Origin: Prorocentrum cordatum
Lineage: Eukaryota; Sar; Dinophyceae; Prorocentrales; Prorocentraceae
Direction of reading: 5' to 3'
DNA length: 64,000 bases
NCBI GenBank assembly: GCA_963575745.1
Contig: CAUYUJ010003558.1
Span: 222,501-286,500 of the forward strand
Below, in pieces: positions 1 through 12,469 of the stretch; within the stretch, counting starts at the first letter, position 1; each line of letters opens with the position of its first letter. The translations under genes and the position numbers were made by a program. The notes beneath the pieces were generated by a model. The model saw only the letters and a program-made list of their open reading frames with translations. It made no database searches and was not told where the DNA came from.

Positions 1-845
1 GCGCGTCTCTGCCCGGGCATGCCGGACCCCTTGAAAAACCGCAGGCGTCGTAAGGATTTCAAAACCGAGCGCGTCGCAACAACAGTGTTCAAACAAGTTT
101 GCGCTCGAGGTCTTGCGAAGTGTTTTGAAGACAGTCGGATTTCAACCTGTTCCTTAACTTCTGCCAAACGGGCCTTTCGCGACGCATGTCGAAATCACTC
201 GAACTCCCTTGCGCGCGTGCTTGGGGGGTTGGCGCGATCCGCGCCAAAGAAAACCCTACGGGCGATTCTTGCGCGCCGGCCGCGCGCGCATGTCGAACTC
301 CTTTCAAGACCACCATCACCGACGCGAAGACGCGGTAATCGTGGTCGGCGTGATTAGCATCGGCACTGTCACTGGCCTTGCCGTCGTCGTCGTCATTATC
401 GTCGCCAGCATCGCTACTATCATCATCGTGTCTACCATTGTCGACGTTGCCATGATACCACGCCCTCCCAAGTCGCCGACTCGCACTAGGTGCCCGCTTG
501 GCAGTGCCTAGCGGTCAGCGCCACCGCGGCCGCGTCGGTCGCACCGAACTAGCTGGCCACTGCGCGCGCGAGCACGCGGGGGCTGGCGCGGTCGCACAGA
601 TGCACCAGCCAACACCAAACACTCATCGCAATTGCCTCCACATGGGCTTTTCAAAAAAAGTTGCGGGTGGGTGGGTGGGATGGGTTCGCCGGCGGTGGAC
701 TTGACAATTCACTGCGGACAGAAACTACTTCCAACACATAGACTGTTCCATATCGACTGCGCAACCGATAATGCTAAACACACACACACACACGCACACA
801 CGCAGTCTGGGGCGCATGCTGTCTGTTATTATATAGCTGCGTAGT
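1..845 (+). repeat. Dispersed repeat family A, copy 1
   Basis: Non-coding dispersed element with landmarks that recur elsewhere in the window: a CGCGCGCATGTCGAA block near 286, a stretch rich in ATCGTC triplets at about 320-450, a conserved block CATGATACC..CCCAAGTCGCCGACTCGCACT at about 450-487, and GGTCAGCGCCACCGCGGCC near 513. The end carries GGGTGGGTGGGTGGGATG followed by a TTGACAA segment. Same-strand relatives lie at 43.3-44.3 kb and 45.96-46.8 kb; reverse copies lie at 7.5-10.0 kb. One frame in each copy gives a similar hydrophobic peptide, which triplet composition could explain. No transposase or RT is visible. Confidence 0.75.
777..808. repeat. CA microsatellite
   Basis: Short run of CA dinucleotides with occasional CG, at the end of the family A copy. 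Confidence 0.9.
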
Positions 846-923
846 TGTATATTACAGACCTAGAGAAGGATCGTCGTATAGGGAAAAGTAAAAACACGGA
901 AAGGCAGAGATAATGATCTATAT

Positions 924-924
<1 letters not shown>

Positions 925-975
<51 letters not shown>

Positions 976-1150
976 AGAAAGAGAAGAAAGAGAGAGGGAA
1001 AGAGGCATACTTAGAGAGAGAGAGAGGGAGAGAACGAGGACAGGATACGGAGAGGGAGCGAACAAAAACAAACAGCGAGAGAGAGATAGGGAGAGAGACG
1101 CACACAGAGCCAGAGAGAGAGGACAAACAACAACAACAACAACAACAACC
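925..1150. repeat. GA-rich microsatellite and CAA run
   Basis: GA dinucleotides at about 930-970, then impure GA/GGA tract, ending in an uninterrupted CAA run at about 1,122-1,150. The Ser/Leu-rich open frame on the minus strand is a by-product of the repeat. Confidence 0.9.
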
Positions 1151-1154
1151 ATTT

Positions 1155-1345
1155 TAAGGCTGTGCGCTCTTACTTGCCCGCGAATCATTCAACACGTATA
1201 CCCTACACCCTCGAAGCCCGCCCTCTTCGTCTTCGATCACACCCCTTTCGGGGGGATTATTTCTCTTTGCTGGGGATGGCGGGCTTAGACGTACGGGCAA
1301 GCCGGAACGGGCGGACAATCCTTCGGGGGCGTACATCTCTCTGCC
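1155..1345 (-). repeat. Dispersed repeat family B, inverted copy
   Basis: The segment around CGCCCTCTTCGTCTTCGATC matches the reverse complement of about 40,290-40,345 and, more loosely, of the 39.5 kb copy. Sequences further out (GTGCGCTCTTACTTG against the 40.37 kb end) also correspond. No coding content is recognised. Confidence 0.6.
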
Positions 1346-1535
1346 CGCCATTGGAATTGGCGCGGGCCCTGCAAGAGCAGGAGGGGAAGGACGAGGGAGA
1401 GTGGGAGGAAGGGGAGGGGGAAGGACGAAGGACGAGGGAAGATACCACGTTGTGAAGGCGTCCTTGGCGCGCGCGTGGTTCCTGAACGCCGAAACGCAAT
1501 TCCAGAATAATTTGTGAGGACGTCGCACGCGAGAG

Positions 1536-1945
1536 CGCAGTCCTGAGTACATTGTGAGGAAATCTCGGGCGGGAGCGGGGGCCCTGACTAAGTTGCGAGG
1601 AAGTCTCAAGCGGGAGCGCCGTTCCTGAGCAAATTGCACGGAAGTCTCAGGCGGGAGCGGGGGTCCTCAATAAATTGCGAGGAATTCTCAGGCGGGAGCG
1701 CCGTTCCTGAGTCAATTGCGCGGAAATGTCAGGCAGGAGCGGGGGTCCTGAGTAAAATTCGAAGAAGTCTCAGGCGGGAGCGCCGTTCCCACGTAAATTG
1801 CACGGAAGTCTCAGGCGGGAGTGGGGGTCTTGATTACATTGCGAGGAAGTCTCAGACGGGAGCGCCTTTCCTGAGTAAATTGCGCGGAAATCTCAAGCGG
1901 GAGCGGGGGTCCTGAGTAAAAATCGAGGAAGTCTCAGGCGGGAAC
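1536..1945 (+). repeat. 41-bp tandem repeat array
   Basis: About ten head-to-tail units of about 41 bp, each containing GAAGTCTCAGGCGGGAGCG and ending in a variant of CTGAGTAAATTGC. Two subtypes roughly alternate, with GCGGGGGTCCT or GCGCCGTTCCT in the middle. Distantly related blocks with TCCTCACAA occur at 37.5 kb, 39.85 kb and 49.7-50.0 kb. Confidence 0.9.
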
Positions 1946-1977
1946 CGTTGTTGTTGTAGCCCGGGTGGCAGGGGCAC

Positions 1978-2110
1978 AGTTTGAGCAGGAAGACTTTCCT
2001 TGAGAAAGAACAAAGTGCGAGCCCCGGGAATGGCACTTCAATCGGACAAAAATCAATGTGCACCGGTGGGGGGGGGATCAACAATAATTATTCTTCAAGA
2101 GTGAGAGTTC

Positions 2111-2158
<48 letters not shown>

Positions 2159-2160
2159 CA
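1978..2160 (+). repeat. Shared terminal module with CAA run
   Basis: Contains GTGCGAGCCCCGGG, then GGGGGGATCAACAA, GAGTGAGAGTTCAACAA and a CAA run (about 2,109-2,158). The same order of blocks is seen in reverse at 37,290-37,440 and 39,640-39,760, and partly at 50,340-50,410. Parts also head each unit of the long tandem family that follows. It looks like a common end of several repeat families. Confidence 0.65.
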
Positions 2161-3752
2161 TTTTACCCGAACGCTCAGTGTTCTCACCAGTGCCAGGGTT
2201 TTCATGCGACGCGAGACAATACCCCCACTTCGTGGGGGGGCAGTTCAAGCTCTACCAAATATCCAAACGACTCTTCGCGACCACCCAAACCCAGCTTCCC
2301 GCCCTATGACGTTGGGACACTTCACTTCGTGGCGTGCGGACGACCGTGGCTACTACACTGGCGTGGGGTACACACCCACAGAACTTGGTCACTTATTCGG
2401 GGCGCGCGTGTGCCCAGCATCCTGCAATTGTGACATACAATACATGACACAGACAGACAGAGAGAGAGACAGAGAGCAGACAGAGAGAGAGACAGAGAGA
2501 GCGGAGTTGGTCACATTTTTGGGGCAAGTTCCTGAGATCGTCGTGTTTTTTGTTGGTCTTGCGCGCGCGAATGTCCACTTTACTTTTTTTTTGCAAGGGA
2601 TGTTGAAATTTGATTATGTTAGAACAAGAAAAAGTAGCTCGCGCGAGCTCATGTAACATAAATGTTGAAAAACCATTGGTTTTGTGGGAGTCGGACAGCG
2701 CGCGCGGGATGAAATTTGGACATTTTTTTTGAAAAAACCATTGGGTTTTTGATGTTTTTATGTTGAAATCGTTACGAAACCTAAGGTTCTGGAAGGATTT
2801 CGTCTTGCGCGCGCGAATGTCCACTGTACCTTATTTTTTGCAAGGGATTATTGAAATTTGATTATGTTAGAACAAGAAAAAGTAGGTCGCGCGAGCTCAT
2901 GTAACATAAATGTTGAAAAACCATTGGTTTTGTGGGATTCGGACAGCGCGCGCGGAAGGACATTTTGACAATTTTTTCTAAAAAAACCATTGGGTTTTTG
3001 ATGTTTTTATGTTAAAATCGTTACGAAACCTAAGGTTTTGGAAGGATTTCGTCTTGCGCGCACGAATGTCCACTTTACCTTATTTTTTGCAAGGGATTCT
3101 TGCAATTTGATCAAGTAAGAACAAGAATTTTCATTTTATAGTTTTTTTTGCCAGGGAAAACGAGCGTCAACAAAAAACCGGATCCGGTAACAATCGTTTT
3201 GCCTGAGACTTCCTCACGAAAATGATGAAAATGTGGCTGCGGCCTAGGCGCGGGGGGGGGGTCGCGCACCAGGGGTCCCAACAATAATTATTCTTAAGAA
3301 GAAATAATGTTCAACAATTACTAGCACGTGGGGACACACCGTTTTCACCAGTGCCAAGGTTTTCATAGGAGGCGGGCAATGCCCCCACTTTGTGGGGGGG
3401 CCGGTTCAAGCTCTACCAAATTTCCAAACGACTCTTCGCCACCACCCACACCCAGCTTCCCGCCCTATGACGTTCGGACACATCACTTCGTGGCAAGCGG
3501 ACGACCGTGGCTACTATTCAGGGCCCCGCGGCCGACGACGACGGCGTGCGCGCGCGAAGAAAAAACGAATGTGTCCCGCATGGTATTATTTGACATGGAT
3601 GATGGCCCTGGCAGGTGCGCAACCGTTGTTGCAGAAGTTCGAAAAAGTTGCTCGCAAAAGCCCGTTTGACAGAAATGTTTAAAAAGTGTTGGGTTTCCTA
3701 CGAATCCGCAAGAGCGCGCGGGATGAGATTTTGACAATTTTTTGTTGAAAAA

Positions 3753-3823
<71 letters not shown>

Positions 3824-4169
3824 TTTTTTTTTTTATTTTTTTTTTTTAATTATGTTTTTATGTTAAAATCGCTACGAAAACAAAGGTTTTGGAAGGATTT
3901 CGTCTTGCGCGCGCGAATGTCCACTTTACCTTATGTTTTGCAAGGGATTCTTGAAATTTGATTATATTAGAACAAGAAATGTCATTTTCTATTGTTTTTT
4001 GCAAGGGAAAGCGGATTACAACAAAACAACCGGATCCTGTACACACCCTCTTTTCTGAGGCTTCCTCACGAAAATGATAAAAATGTAGCTGCGGCCTAGG
4101 CGGCGCAGGGGGGGCGCGCACCAGGGGGCCCAACAATAATTTTTCTTTAGAATAAATAATGTTCAACAT

Positions 4170-4200
<31 letters not shown>

Positions 4201-5495
4201 CACTTTACCCGAACGCTCAGTGTTCTCACCAGTGCCAGGGTTTTCATGCGACGCCAGCCAATACCCCCACTTTTTGGGGGGGCAGTGCAAGCTCTACCAA
4301 ATATCCACACGACTCTTCGCCACCACCCACACCCAGCTTCCCGCCCTATGACGTTCGGACACTTCACTTCGTGGCCTGCGGACGACCGTGGCTACTACAC
4401 TGGCGTGGAGTACACAACCACAGAAGTTGTTAAGCCTACGTTCGTACACCCACAGAAGTTGTTAAGCCTTGTTAACCCACAGAAGTTGTTAAGCCTTCCA
4501 CAGAACATCTGTTGCATATGATGCATATGGTACATGATACAAATGATACACATGATACGTACTCACAAGATAGTTGATCACATCTTTAGGGCAAATTCCT
4601 GAGGGATGTGGGAATACACAAGAGAGAGAGGATATGGTTGGTCGAATGTTGGTTGTCGTTCGATGGTTGTACCCGAAGGGTTGTCCTGATTGTTTTGGTT
4701 GTTCCCATCGTAGTCCCGAAATGATTTGTCCCGATGTGTTTGTCCTGATGGTATTAGCTTGTCCCCGATCGTTGTCCCCAGACTGTCCCGATATTTGTCC
4801 CCGATGACAGCGCGCGCGGGTGGAAATTTTGAAAAGTCGTGCAGGTGTTTTTCGAGGACCTACGTTGCGATTCGTGTGATTTTATGATGCGCGGTGCTAA
4901 AATTCTTAAAAACCCAATGGTTTTTGGAGATTTCGGCGTGCGCGCGCGAAGAAAAAAACGAATGTGTCCCGCATGGTATTATTTGACAGGGATGATGGCC
5001 CTGGCAGGTGCGCAACCGTTGTCGCAGAAGTTCGAAAAAGTTGCTCGCAAAAGCCCGTTTGACAGAAATGTTTAAAAAAAGTGTTGGGTTTCCTACGAAT
5101 CCGCAAGAGCGCGCGGGATGAGATTTTGACATTTTTTTGTTGAAAAACCAATGGTTTTTTGATGTTTTTATGTTAAAGTCGCTCCGAACACTAAGCTTTT
5201 GGAAGGATTTCGTCTTGCGCGCGCGAATGTCCACTTTACCTTATTTTTTGCAAGGGATTCTTGAAATTTGATTATATTAGAACAAGAAATGTCATTTTAT
5301 AGTGTTTTTTGCAAGGGAAAGCGGGGGGGAACAAAACAACCGGATCTTGATCACATCGAATTACCTGAGGCTTCCTCACGAAAATGATGAAAATGTAGCT
5401 GCGGCCTAGGCGGCGCAGGGGGGCCGTGCACCAGGGGTCCCAACAATAATTATTCTTTAGAATTAATAATGTTCAACAACAACAACAACAAACAA
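2078..5495 (+). repeat. Long tandem unit, family C (three copies plus partial)
   Basis: Large units begin with CAACAATAATTATTCTT near 2,080, 3,280, 4,130 and 5,441. Each full unit has a CAA-rich start, a block with ACCAGTGCCA(G/A)GGTTTTCAT, a GCTCTACCAAAT block, and a GACGTT(G/C)GGACAC block. AT-rich segments with AAAAACCATTGG and GCGCGCGAATGTCCACTTTACC follow, and each closes with CTTCCTCACGAAAATGAT. Unequal spacing comes from internal duplication (2.56-3.1 kb) and the poly-T at 3.76 kb. Short open frames repeat between units but show no domain. Confidence 0.8.
3756..3848 (+). repeat. Poly-T tract
   Basis: About 90 bases almost entirely T with two interrupting A residues, inside the second family C unit at a place where other units carry only a short T run. 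It could be expanded slippage or an inserted poly-A tail of a minus-strand retroposed sequence; no adjacent gene body was recognised. Confidence 0.9.
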
Positions 5496-5499
5496 TGGC

Positions 5500-5798
5500 G
5501 CAGGGATGGGGGAAGAGGGAACATCGAGGCATAATCGTGGTGGGTGGATGGAGGGATGGGGAAGGAAGGTGGGAGGATGGAGAGCGGCAGTCACTATGAT
5601 GTAGGGAGGAGGAAGGAGGAGAGACACGCACTCTCGACCCCAGATTCGGAGCAGTGGTCCCACGAGGAGCGCGGTGAACAGGCGATGAAACAGTGTGAAG
5701 ACGGGGACAAAAAAGCAGTACACGACAGGGAATGATTGCCCCAGGGCCCGTGGAGAGCCCCAGAAAACCGAAAGCAACGAACGAAAACCGACCCAATG

Positions 5799-5830
<32 letters not shown>

Positions 5831-7440
5831 GCCGCTGCCGTCGTAGTCGTCGTCGTCGCCACCGCCGCCGTCGTCGTCGCTGTCGCCGGCGTCGTCGTCG
5901 TCGCCGCCGGCGTCGTCGTCGCTGCCGTCGTCGCCGCTGCGCAGCCGCAGCCGAAAGCCCGCGCTCCAGACGCGCACGGCGCGCGGTCGCCCGCGGCGCG
6001 CGGCCCGCGGCCGCGCAGGGCGCCGGAGGTCAGCGCCGCTCCGCCAGGGCCCGCAGCTGCTCGGGGGGCTCCTGCGCTGCGTCGTCCTCGTCGCCGTCAT
6101 TGGTCGTCGCCGCCGCCGTTGTCCTCCGCCTCCGCCTCCTCCTCCGCCTCCGCCTCCGCCTCCTCCTCCTCCTCCTCCTCCTCCTCCTCCTCCTCCTCCT
6201 CCTCCTCCTCCTCCTCCTCCTCCTCCTCCTCCTCCTCCTCCCCCTCCTCCTTCTCCGAAGCTCCTCCTCCTCCTCCTCCTTCTCCTCCGCCACCTCTCGA
6301 GGGACAAAACCCGGCACAGACAGAGCCGTTCGGAGCTCTGCACGGATTTCTTGGACCCGCGCTGGGCTCCCCTTCCCGGCGCGCAGGGCGCGCCAGGGGC
6401 GGCGCGGCGTAGGAGGCGCCATGGGGGCCCAGCGTTTCAATCCTTCTCAGTGCTCGCCTCTTTTGGGCTATCGCCGGTTTCGCCCCTCGGCCCAAGTGGT
6501 CGAGGCTCGACCTCGGCTGCGTAAGGGGACCTGGTCCTTCGCCGTGGATGCTCTTCGGCATGACGTTTCTCGGGCAGGGTCCAGCCTCCTCCTCCTCCTC
6601 CTCCTCCTCCTCCTCCTCATCGTTCCTCCTCCTGTTCCTGCTCCTATTCCTGTGACTCCTCCTCCTCCTCCTCCACCTCCACCTCCGCCCGCCGCCGGAA
6701 TCGGCGCCTCGCTCCGCCAGGGCCCGCAGCCTTCTCTGGGGGTTCGTGCGCTTCCGAGGCTCTGGGCGGAATCCGATGTTCGATACCTGCGTGTTGCTTC
6801 GTTTGGCCTCCGAACCCACTTCTGGCCCTGGGACCTTCCAGAATGAGGAACAGCTCAGGGGTCGAGACCTCTGGGACCTGCGGGCTGGGAATCAGTCCCT
6901 CGGAAGTCTGGGCTCTCCAAAATGGTCTTCGTCGTCGTCGTCGTCCTCCTCCTCCTCCTCCTCCTCCTCCTCCTCCTCCCCTTATTTTGATCCTATCACC
7001 CCGCAGCAGAGCTCAGCTGACTGAGTCATCCGAGGTCCTTGCCCCCCGACCGACCTCCCCCCCTGCCACTCCCTCTCTTCCGCCCGCTCGGCCCTCTCCT
7101 CCGCCTGTCACTCGCAAGCATTTCTCCATTCTCTCTCAGTCGGTCGCACCTGACGCACTTGGCCGAAGCGCTCCTCCTCTCGGGGCTTTCGTGCGCCGCT
7201 GTCCAGTGGCGCTGGGAGAGGGGGGGGGGTTCGTGGACGGAATTGGCAGAGCGGGGAGGGTGGTGAGGGCAAGGAGGACGGGGAAGGGGGAGGCTGGGAG
7301 GGGTGAGGGGCTCGGATGGAGGCAGGGCGAGGCGGAATGGGGGGGGGCGGGAGAAAGCGAGAGGGGGAGAGACGAATTGGGAGCCGAGGGCCCCCATCGA
7401 TCGGAAAACTTAGATAGAAGCGTGAAGGAAGAGGGTGTTT
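5500..7440. repeat. Triplet low-complexity region
   Basis: CGT/CGC triplets at about 5,800-5,945, CTC triplets at about 6,120-6,290, 6,580-6,620 and 6,925-6,978, and purine-rich tracts to 7,440. A 20-bp block CTCCGCCAGGGCCCGCAG occurs twice (about 6,040 and 6,712). Very long open frames rich in Arg, Gly, Ala, Ser or Glu appear in all phases and are composition artefacts. No gene supported. Confidence 0.85.
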
Positions 7441-7469
7441 GAAGAAGGTGTGGCTTCCGCCCTCCCGAT

Positions 7470-8480
7470 GTTAGTTAAACACATGTGTTTTCTTTGCTAC
7501 GTTTTCGGGACAGCCGACCTTGAAATCCAGACGACATCCAAGGTTTTTGAATGATTTCGGCATGCGTGCGCGACCACACGTGCGTGTAAACTTCGCCCCA
7601 TGTGTTGCAAGGGATTCTCGAATTTCGATGGTTTGTGATTAACGAGGGTGCGCGCATACGACTTTTGCACAACATGGGGGAGAGGCGAATCCAACTTGAC
7701 TGGGATGGTATAAAATGTTAAAATAAACGATGGGGTGCGATCATGTGTAAACTCCACAATCCCAGTGGAGGGCGATAATCCTGGCCTCGGGGTGGTGGTG
7801 GATCCTGGAGCTCATTGTTTGAAAAGAAACCGATGTGGCGCGATCAATGTTGTGCAATGGGTGTGGTGCAATTGACGTAATCTGTTCGGTGCAATATTGT
7901 GGTGCAAGTGACCTTGAACTCCTCGCGCTTGACCGCCTCCCATGCTCGCGGCTCGCGCAACCATCCCGCCCATCCACCCCCAACTTGGTTTGCAAAACCA
8001 ATGCGGCGGCAATTGCGACGGTTCCTTAGCAGTGGCTGGTGCATCGGTGCGGCCGCGCGCAAAGCGGCCGTCTTGTCTGGCGCGACCGACGCGGCCGCGG
8101 TGGCGCTGACCGTGTGGAACTTCCCAGCGCGTCTTGCAGGCCGCGCTAATGCGCGGGCACATCAATGTGAGTCGGTGATTCGGTGATTCGGCCGGGCGCG
8201 ATATCATGGCGGCGTCGGCACTGGCGGACACGATGCTAATAGTAGCAATGCTGGTGGTGGTTCGGATGCCGGCAACGGCAAGGGCAATGACGGCCCAACT
8301 ATGGTCGCGCCGATGGCGACGATAGTGTCCTCGCGTCGGTGATGAAGACTTCGGAAGGGTTTCGGCATGTGCGCGCGGACGACGCGCGGTTGTGGCCCGC
8401 AAGGTGCTATTTGACAAGGATCGCCCCCCGCCTCACGCGCGCAAGGGCGATTGAATGATTTCGACACGCGCGCGCGCGAA
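7470..8480 (-). repeat. Family A, inverted copy 2
   Basis: Carries the family A landmarks in reverse: ATGCGCGCGACC-type blocks, the TTGCAAAACCAA boundary near 7,985, GCGACCGACGCGGCCGCGGTGGCGCTGACC near 8,080, the triplet-rich segment near 8,200-8,330, and TCGTCGGCCGC-like blocks. ATTGCACAAC-like short repeats flank it at 7,845-7,900. Confidence 0.7.
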
Positions 8481-10040
8481 AGGTACGTTTGGTTGCATGT
8501 GATGAACATGTTGCAGAACCTATGGTTTGGGGGATAACTCTCAAGAGCGCGAATGCAAGCTTGCTTGAACATCCTTGTTGCGATACCGTGTTTTTGGTAT
8601 TTTCGGGGCATGCGATTTGGAAATCGTTTCAGAACCTTGTGAGTGATTTGCGACGACGTGCCCGCGTGCACTTCTCCCATTTTCTGCAAGGAGTTCTTGC
8701 GACAGCGCGCGCGCAAGGGCGCTCGAGCGATTTCGACATGCGCGCGCGAGGGACACATGTGGTCGCATTGTGTAAGAATGTGAAAACCGATGGCTCTTGC
8801 TGAGAATTCGCAAAAACACGAACGCAGGTTGGTGAGAAGAGCCTTGCTGCGAAGCCATTGGTTTGTGTATATGTAGGGGGACTCGACTTCGAAATCCGTT
8901 CGACCTCTGGGGTGTCCGAAGCATTCTAGGATGCGCGCGCGACGACTCGCGCGTGCGTACTTGGTCCCATCTGACGCAACGGGTTCTTGAAACAAGATCC
9001 CTAGAAACGGAGATGTGTGCCCGCATTGTATATATATTGCAAGGAATGAAGGAGGGGGTCGATACGGGCCTGGGTGGAATAGTATGAACTATTTTTTCGG
9101 GTGGGCGATGGGGCAGGATCGCATGTAAATTGCATATCCCCTGGGGGGGGTAGTTTCGGTTTCGGGGGGGCGGTGGAAGAAGAGTACATGCAGTGCACTT
9201 AACAGATGCTCATTAATGAATTGTCAACCCCACTGCTCGCGCAATGACCCCAACCGACCCACCCGCAAGTTGGTTTGCAACACCCACGCGACGGCGATTG
9301 TGTTGCCTGCCTGGCGGTGGATGGGGCATCTCTGCGGACGCGCTTGCGCGCGCAGGCTCGCGTGCAAAGCGGCCACCTAGGGTGGCGCAACCGACGCGGC
9401 TGCGATGGCGCTGGCCGCGGGGGGCTTCTCAGCGCGTCTCACAGGCCGCGCTGGCGCGCGGCACTTTAGTGCGAGTCGGTGACTCGGGCGGGCCCGGTAT
9501 CATGGCGACGCCGACAACAACAGATACGATGATGATTGGAGCTATGCTAGTGACGACTATGACGGTGACGACGGCAAGGGCAATGACGGTGCCGATGTTT
9601 ATCACTCCAATGACGATGATGGCGTCCTCGCGTCGGTGATAAAAAGGCTTCGGACGGATTTCCACAGGCACGCGCGGCCGACGCGCGAAAGTGGCCCGCA
9701 TGGTACTATTTGACCGGACAGCTCCCCACTACACACGCGCAAGGGCGATTGAATAATTTCGACATGCGCGCGCGCGAGAGGCCCGCTTGGTTGAACGTGA
9801 TGTGATTGTTGAGAACCCTTTGGTGTCCTGGAGAATTCGCAAGCGCGCATAATGTGTTTTGACAACCAGTGTTGCGCAATTATGTGGTGTGACATGTTTT
9901 CGGGACACTCGAATTTGGAACCCGTACGAAACTTACGGTGTTGTATGATTCCGGCATGCGCACGCGACGACGCGCGCGTGCTCACGTCGTTAGATGTTTA
10001 GCATGGGGTTCTTGACGTGGTTGAATTTGGCCTGGTGAGC
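8480..10040 (-). repeat. Family A, inverted copy 3 and related blocks
   Basis: Repeats the same order: GCGCGCATGTCGAAATC-type blocks, TTGGTTTGCAAC near 9,270, GCAACCGACGCGGC near 9,385, CGAGTCGGTGACTCGGGCGGG near 9,470, and the triplet-rich segment at about 9,510-9,640. It lies head to tail with the previous copy. Confidence 0.7.
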
Positions 10041-10189
10041 TGATACGCCCTCATACGTAGGGTGGACGATGGGGCAACATCGCAAATTGCATGTCCCCAG
10101 GGCAGGGGATGATTATGTTTTCGGGGTGGTGGTGGGTCCTAATTTGAAACTGCCAACTCCACTGCTCGCACAATCCTCCTACCCAATCC

Positions 10190-11525
10190 TTTACTGTCCG
10201 CACGACTCTCTCGGAGCCATCAAGGGGGCCCCAGGACGAGCCAAGAGTGTCCCAGGAGACCCCCGAGACGGTCCAAGAGGGCCCCGGATCGCCAAACGAC
10301 AGGTCCAAGACGCCCAAGATGGCCTCCAGCTGGCCGGATACGCGCCCAAGATGCCCCAAGAGGCCTCCAAGATCACCCCCAAGAGAGCCCCAAGAGGCAA
10401 ACATCATTGATGTTCTCTGGGTGTTTCAATGTATTTGGGGTTCTCGAATTCTCGAGCTACAAATTCTCCAAAAGTCCATGGAGGCCCCCAAGACTGGTCA
10501 AACACGGCCCAAGAGGCCCCCAGGCCCCGAGACAGCCCAAGAAGGCCCCAAGACGGCCCAAGCGGCGCCCAAGACGGCCTAAGAAGGCCCCAAGGCGGCT
10601 CAAAGAGCCCCCAGTAGGCCTCTACGACGCCCCCAAACTGCCATCTCAATGCTGGCTCTACGAGGCCCCCGAAGGCCTCCCGCGACATCCCAACGAACAT
10701 CCCAAGGGCCTATGACCCACAACCCAGGCAGGCACGGTGGCGGGATCGACCGAAGGCCATCAGATCCGCCGCCACCGTTGGCTTGCCACAGGGGTGCACG
10801 GCGTGCACAATTTTTGGTGGTCCGGGGTTTCCTAATACTCCCAATGGGCTCTCGACCCAATCCGCTGGCCACCCGGAATTTCCGGAATTTCCCGAACCTT
10901 CCGCTGGCCAAGACGGCCAAGATGGTCTCCAAGATGCCTCCAAGATGGGCCAGACGGCCTCAAGAGAGCCCAAGATAGCCCCAAGACGGCCTCCACGACG
11001 GTCCCAAAATGTCTCCAAGACCGCCAAGATGGCCCAACAGAGCTCAAAACGGCACAAGAACCGCCCAAGAGGCCCCTAGAGGTCTTCAAGAGATCCTCCA
11101 GGAATGTCCGTTAAAGTGTTTGGAGGATTGTGGCATTTGCTTCAAAACGGCCTTCCGACGGCCAAAGACGGCCCAAGAGGCCCCCAATATTGCCCCAAGA
11201 TCGCCCAGGAGGCCTCCGAGATGATGGCCCCAAGACGGTTCAAGAGGCTCGCAAGACAGCACCCGAAGGGCCCCAAGACGGCCCAAGAGGATTTCAAGAC
11301 GCCCAGCATGGCCATCAAGACAACCCTCAAGCGCCCCAAGAGGACCCCAAGACGACCCCGAGGGGCTCCCAATACGGCTTCCGACAGCATCAGGTGGGCC
11401 AGGAATGCCGCAAGACCACCAAAGAGGCCCCCAAGAAGCCCCCAAAGACCCCCAAGATGCCCAAGGAGCCCCCAAGGGGCCTCCAAGAGGCCCCCAGGAA
11501 GCTCCTAGGAGGCCCCAAGAGTGAC
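10190..11525 (+). repeat. CCCAAGA-type degenerate repeat
   Basis: Dense, irregular repetition of words such as CCCAAGACGGCC, GGCCCAAGAGGCCCC and CTCCAAGA, with no fixed period. The same vocabulary appears at 17,640-17,790 and 35,890-36,310. Open frames on both strands give Pro/Arg/Lys- or Trp/Gly/Leu-rich strings with no domain. Confidence 0.85.
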
Positions 11526-11529
11526 CCAA

Positions 11530-12260
11530 GAAGCTCCCAAGAGGTCTCCTCATTCTTCTCCTCATGCTCCATTTCCCCCCCGCCCCTCCTCATCCTCTTC
11601 TTCCTCTCCCGCGTGTTCCCCGAAAAGGCTTCCACAACGACTGGGGGAACGCATGGTGCCCAAACGTTTGGCTACATATATATATATATATATATATATA
11701 GCTCGCCCCCCCCCTGTGATCATACATTTCGTTTTTTCTCGTCGTCGTCGTCCTCCTCCTCGTCCTCCTCCTCCTCCTTCTCCTCATCTCCCTCCCCATC
11801 ATCCCCCTCATCCTCTCTCCTCCTTCTTCCTCCATTCTTCTCAATTGTGTCTTCCTTCTACTCCTCCTCCTCCTCCTCCTCCTCCTTCTCCTCCTCCTCC
11901 TCCTCCTCCTCCTCCTTCCCCTCCCTCTCCTCCTGCCCCTCTCCCTCCTCCTCCTCCTCATCTTCCTCCTCCTCATCCTCCTCCTCCCCCTGTGCCTCCT
12001 CCCTTTCCTCCTCTTCCTCCTCCTCCTCCTCCTCTCCTTTCCCATCTTCTCCATTCGCCTTGTCCTCGATACTTCCCACTTCTTTCTTTGTCAACCCTCC
12101 CCCTCGTATGCTGCCCACTCTCCGTCCGCATCGGTGTCGTTCCTTCCCGCTGCATTTCTTTATATGATTCTTTCCTTCTCCTTTTGATTATGTTCGTTAT
12201 CCTCCCGATCCTCCCTCCTCCCTCACCCCTCGTCCCTCCTCCTCCCTCCCACCCTTCTCC
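11530..12260. repeat. Pyrimidine-rich low-complexity tract
   Basis: TA dinucleotides at about 11,676-11,700, then a C-rich spacer, GTC/CCT triplets and a long CTC/TCC tract to about 12,050. The first 90 bases form one arm of the long inverted repeat with 17.2-17.3 kb. No gene. Confidence 0.85.
11675..11760 (+). repeat. Left arm of ~5.5-kb-spaced inverted repeat
   Basis: Order on this strand: TA run, GC(T)CGCCCCCCCC, TGTGATCATACATTTCGTTTT, then GTC and CTC triplets. The exact reverse order stands at about 17,221-17,320, with the unique core ATGATCACA..GAAATGTATGATCA shared. The two arms enclose the 42-bp and 77-bp arrays. Confidence 0.85.
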
Positions 12261-12469
12261 GTTGCATGGCCTCGTCATCTTCCACCCCTTCGCAAGCTTC
12301 CTTACCGCCCTCGTTCCTTCTACTCTTTATTGCCCCTCCTACTCTTCATTATCATTGTCGTTCCGTCTACTCGCTTATCGATGATCCGACTTCTCTGCAT
12401 ATGTTCGTCGTTCCTTCTATTCTCCATCGATCTTGGGGGTCTCTCACAAAACTCCCACAACACGAATCA

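Noticed and set aside
5695-6846. Long Arg/Ala/Leu- or Gly-rich open frames
   Set aside because: They follow CTC and CGT triplet runs and exist in several phases on both strands.
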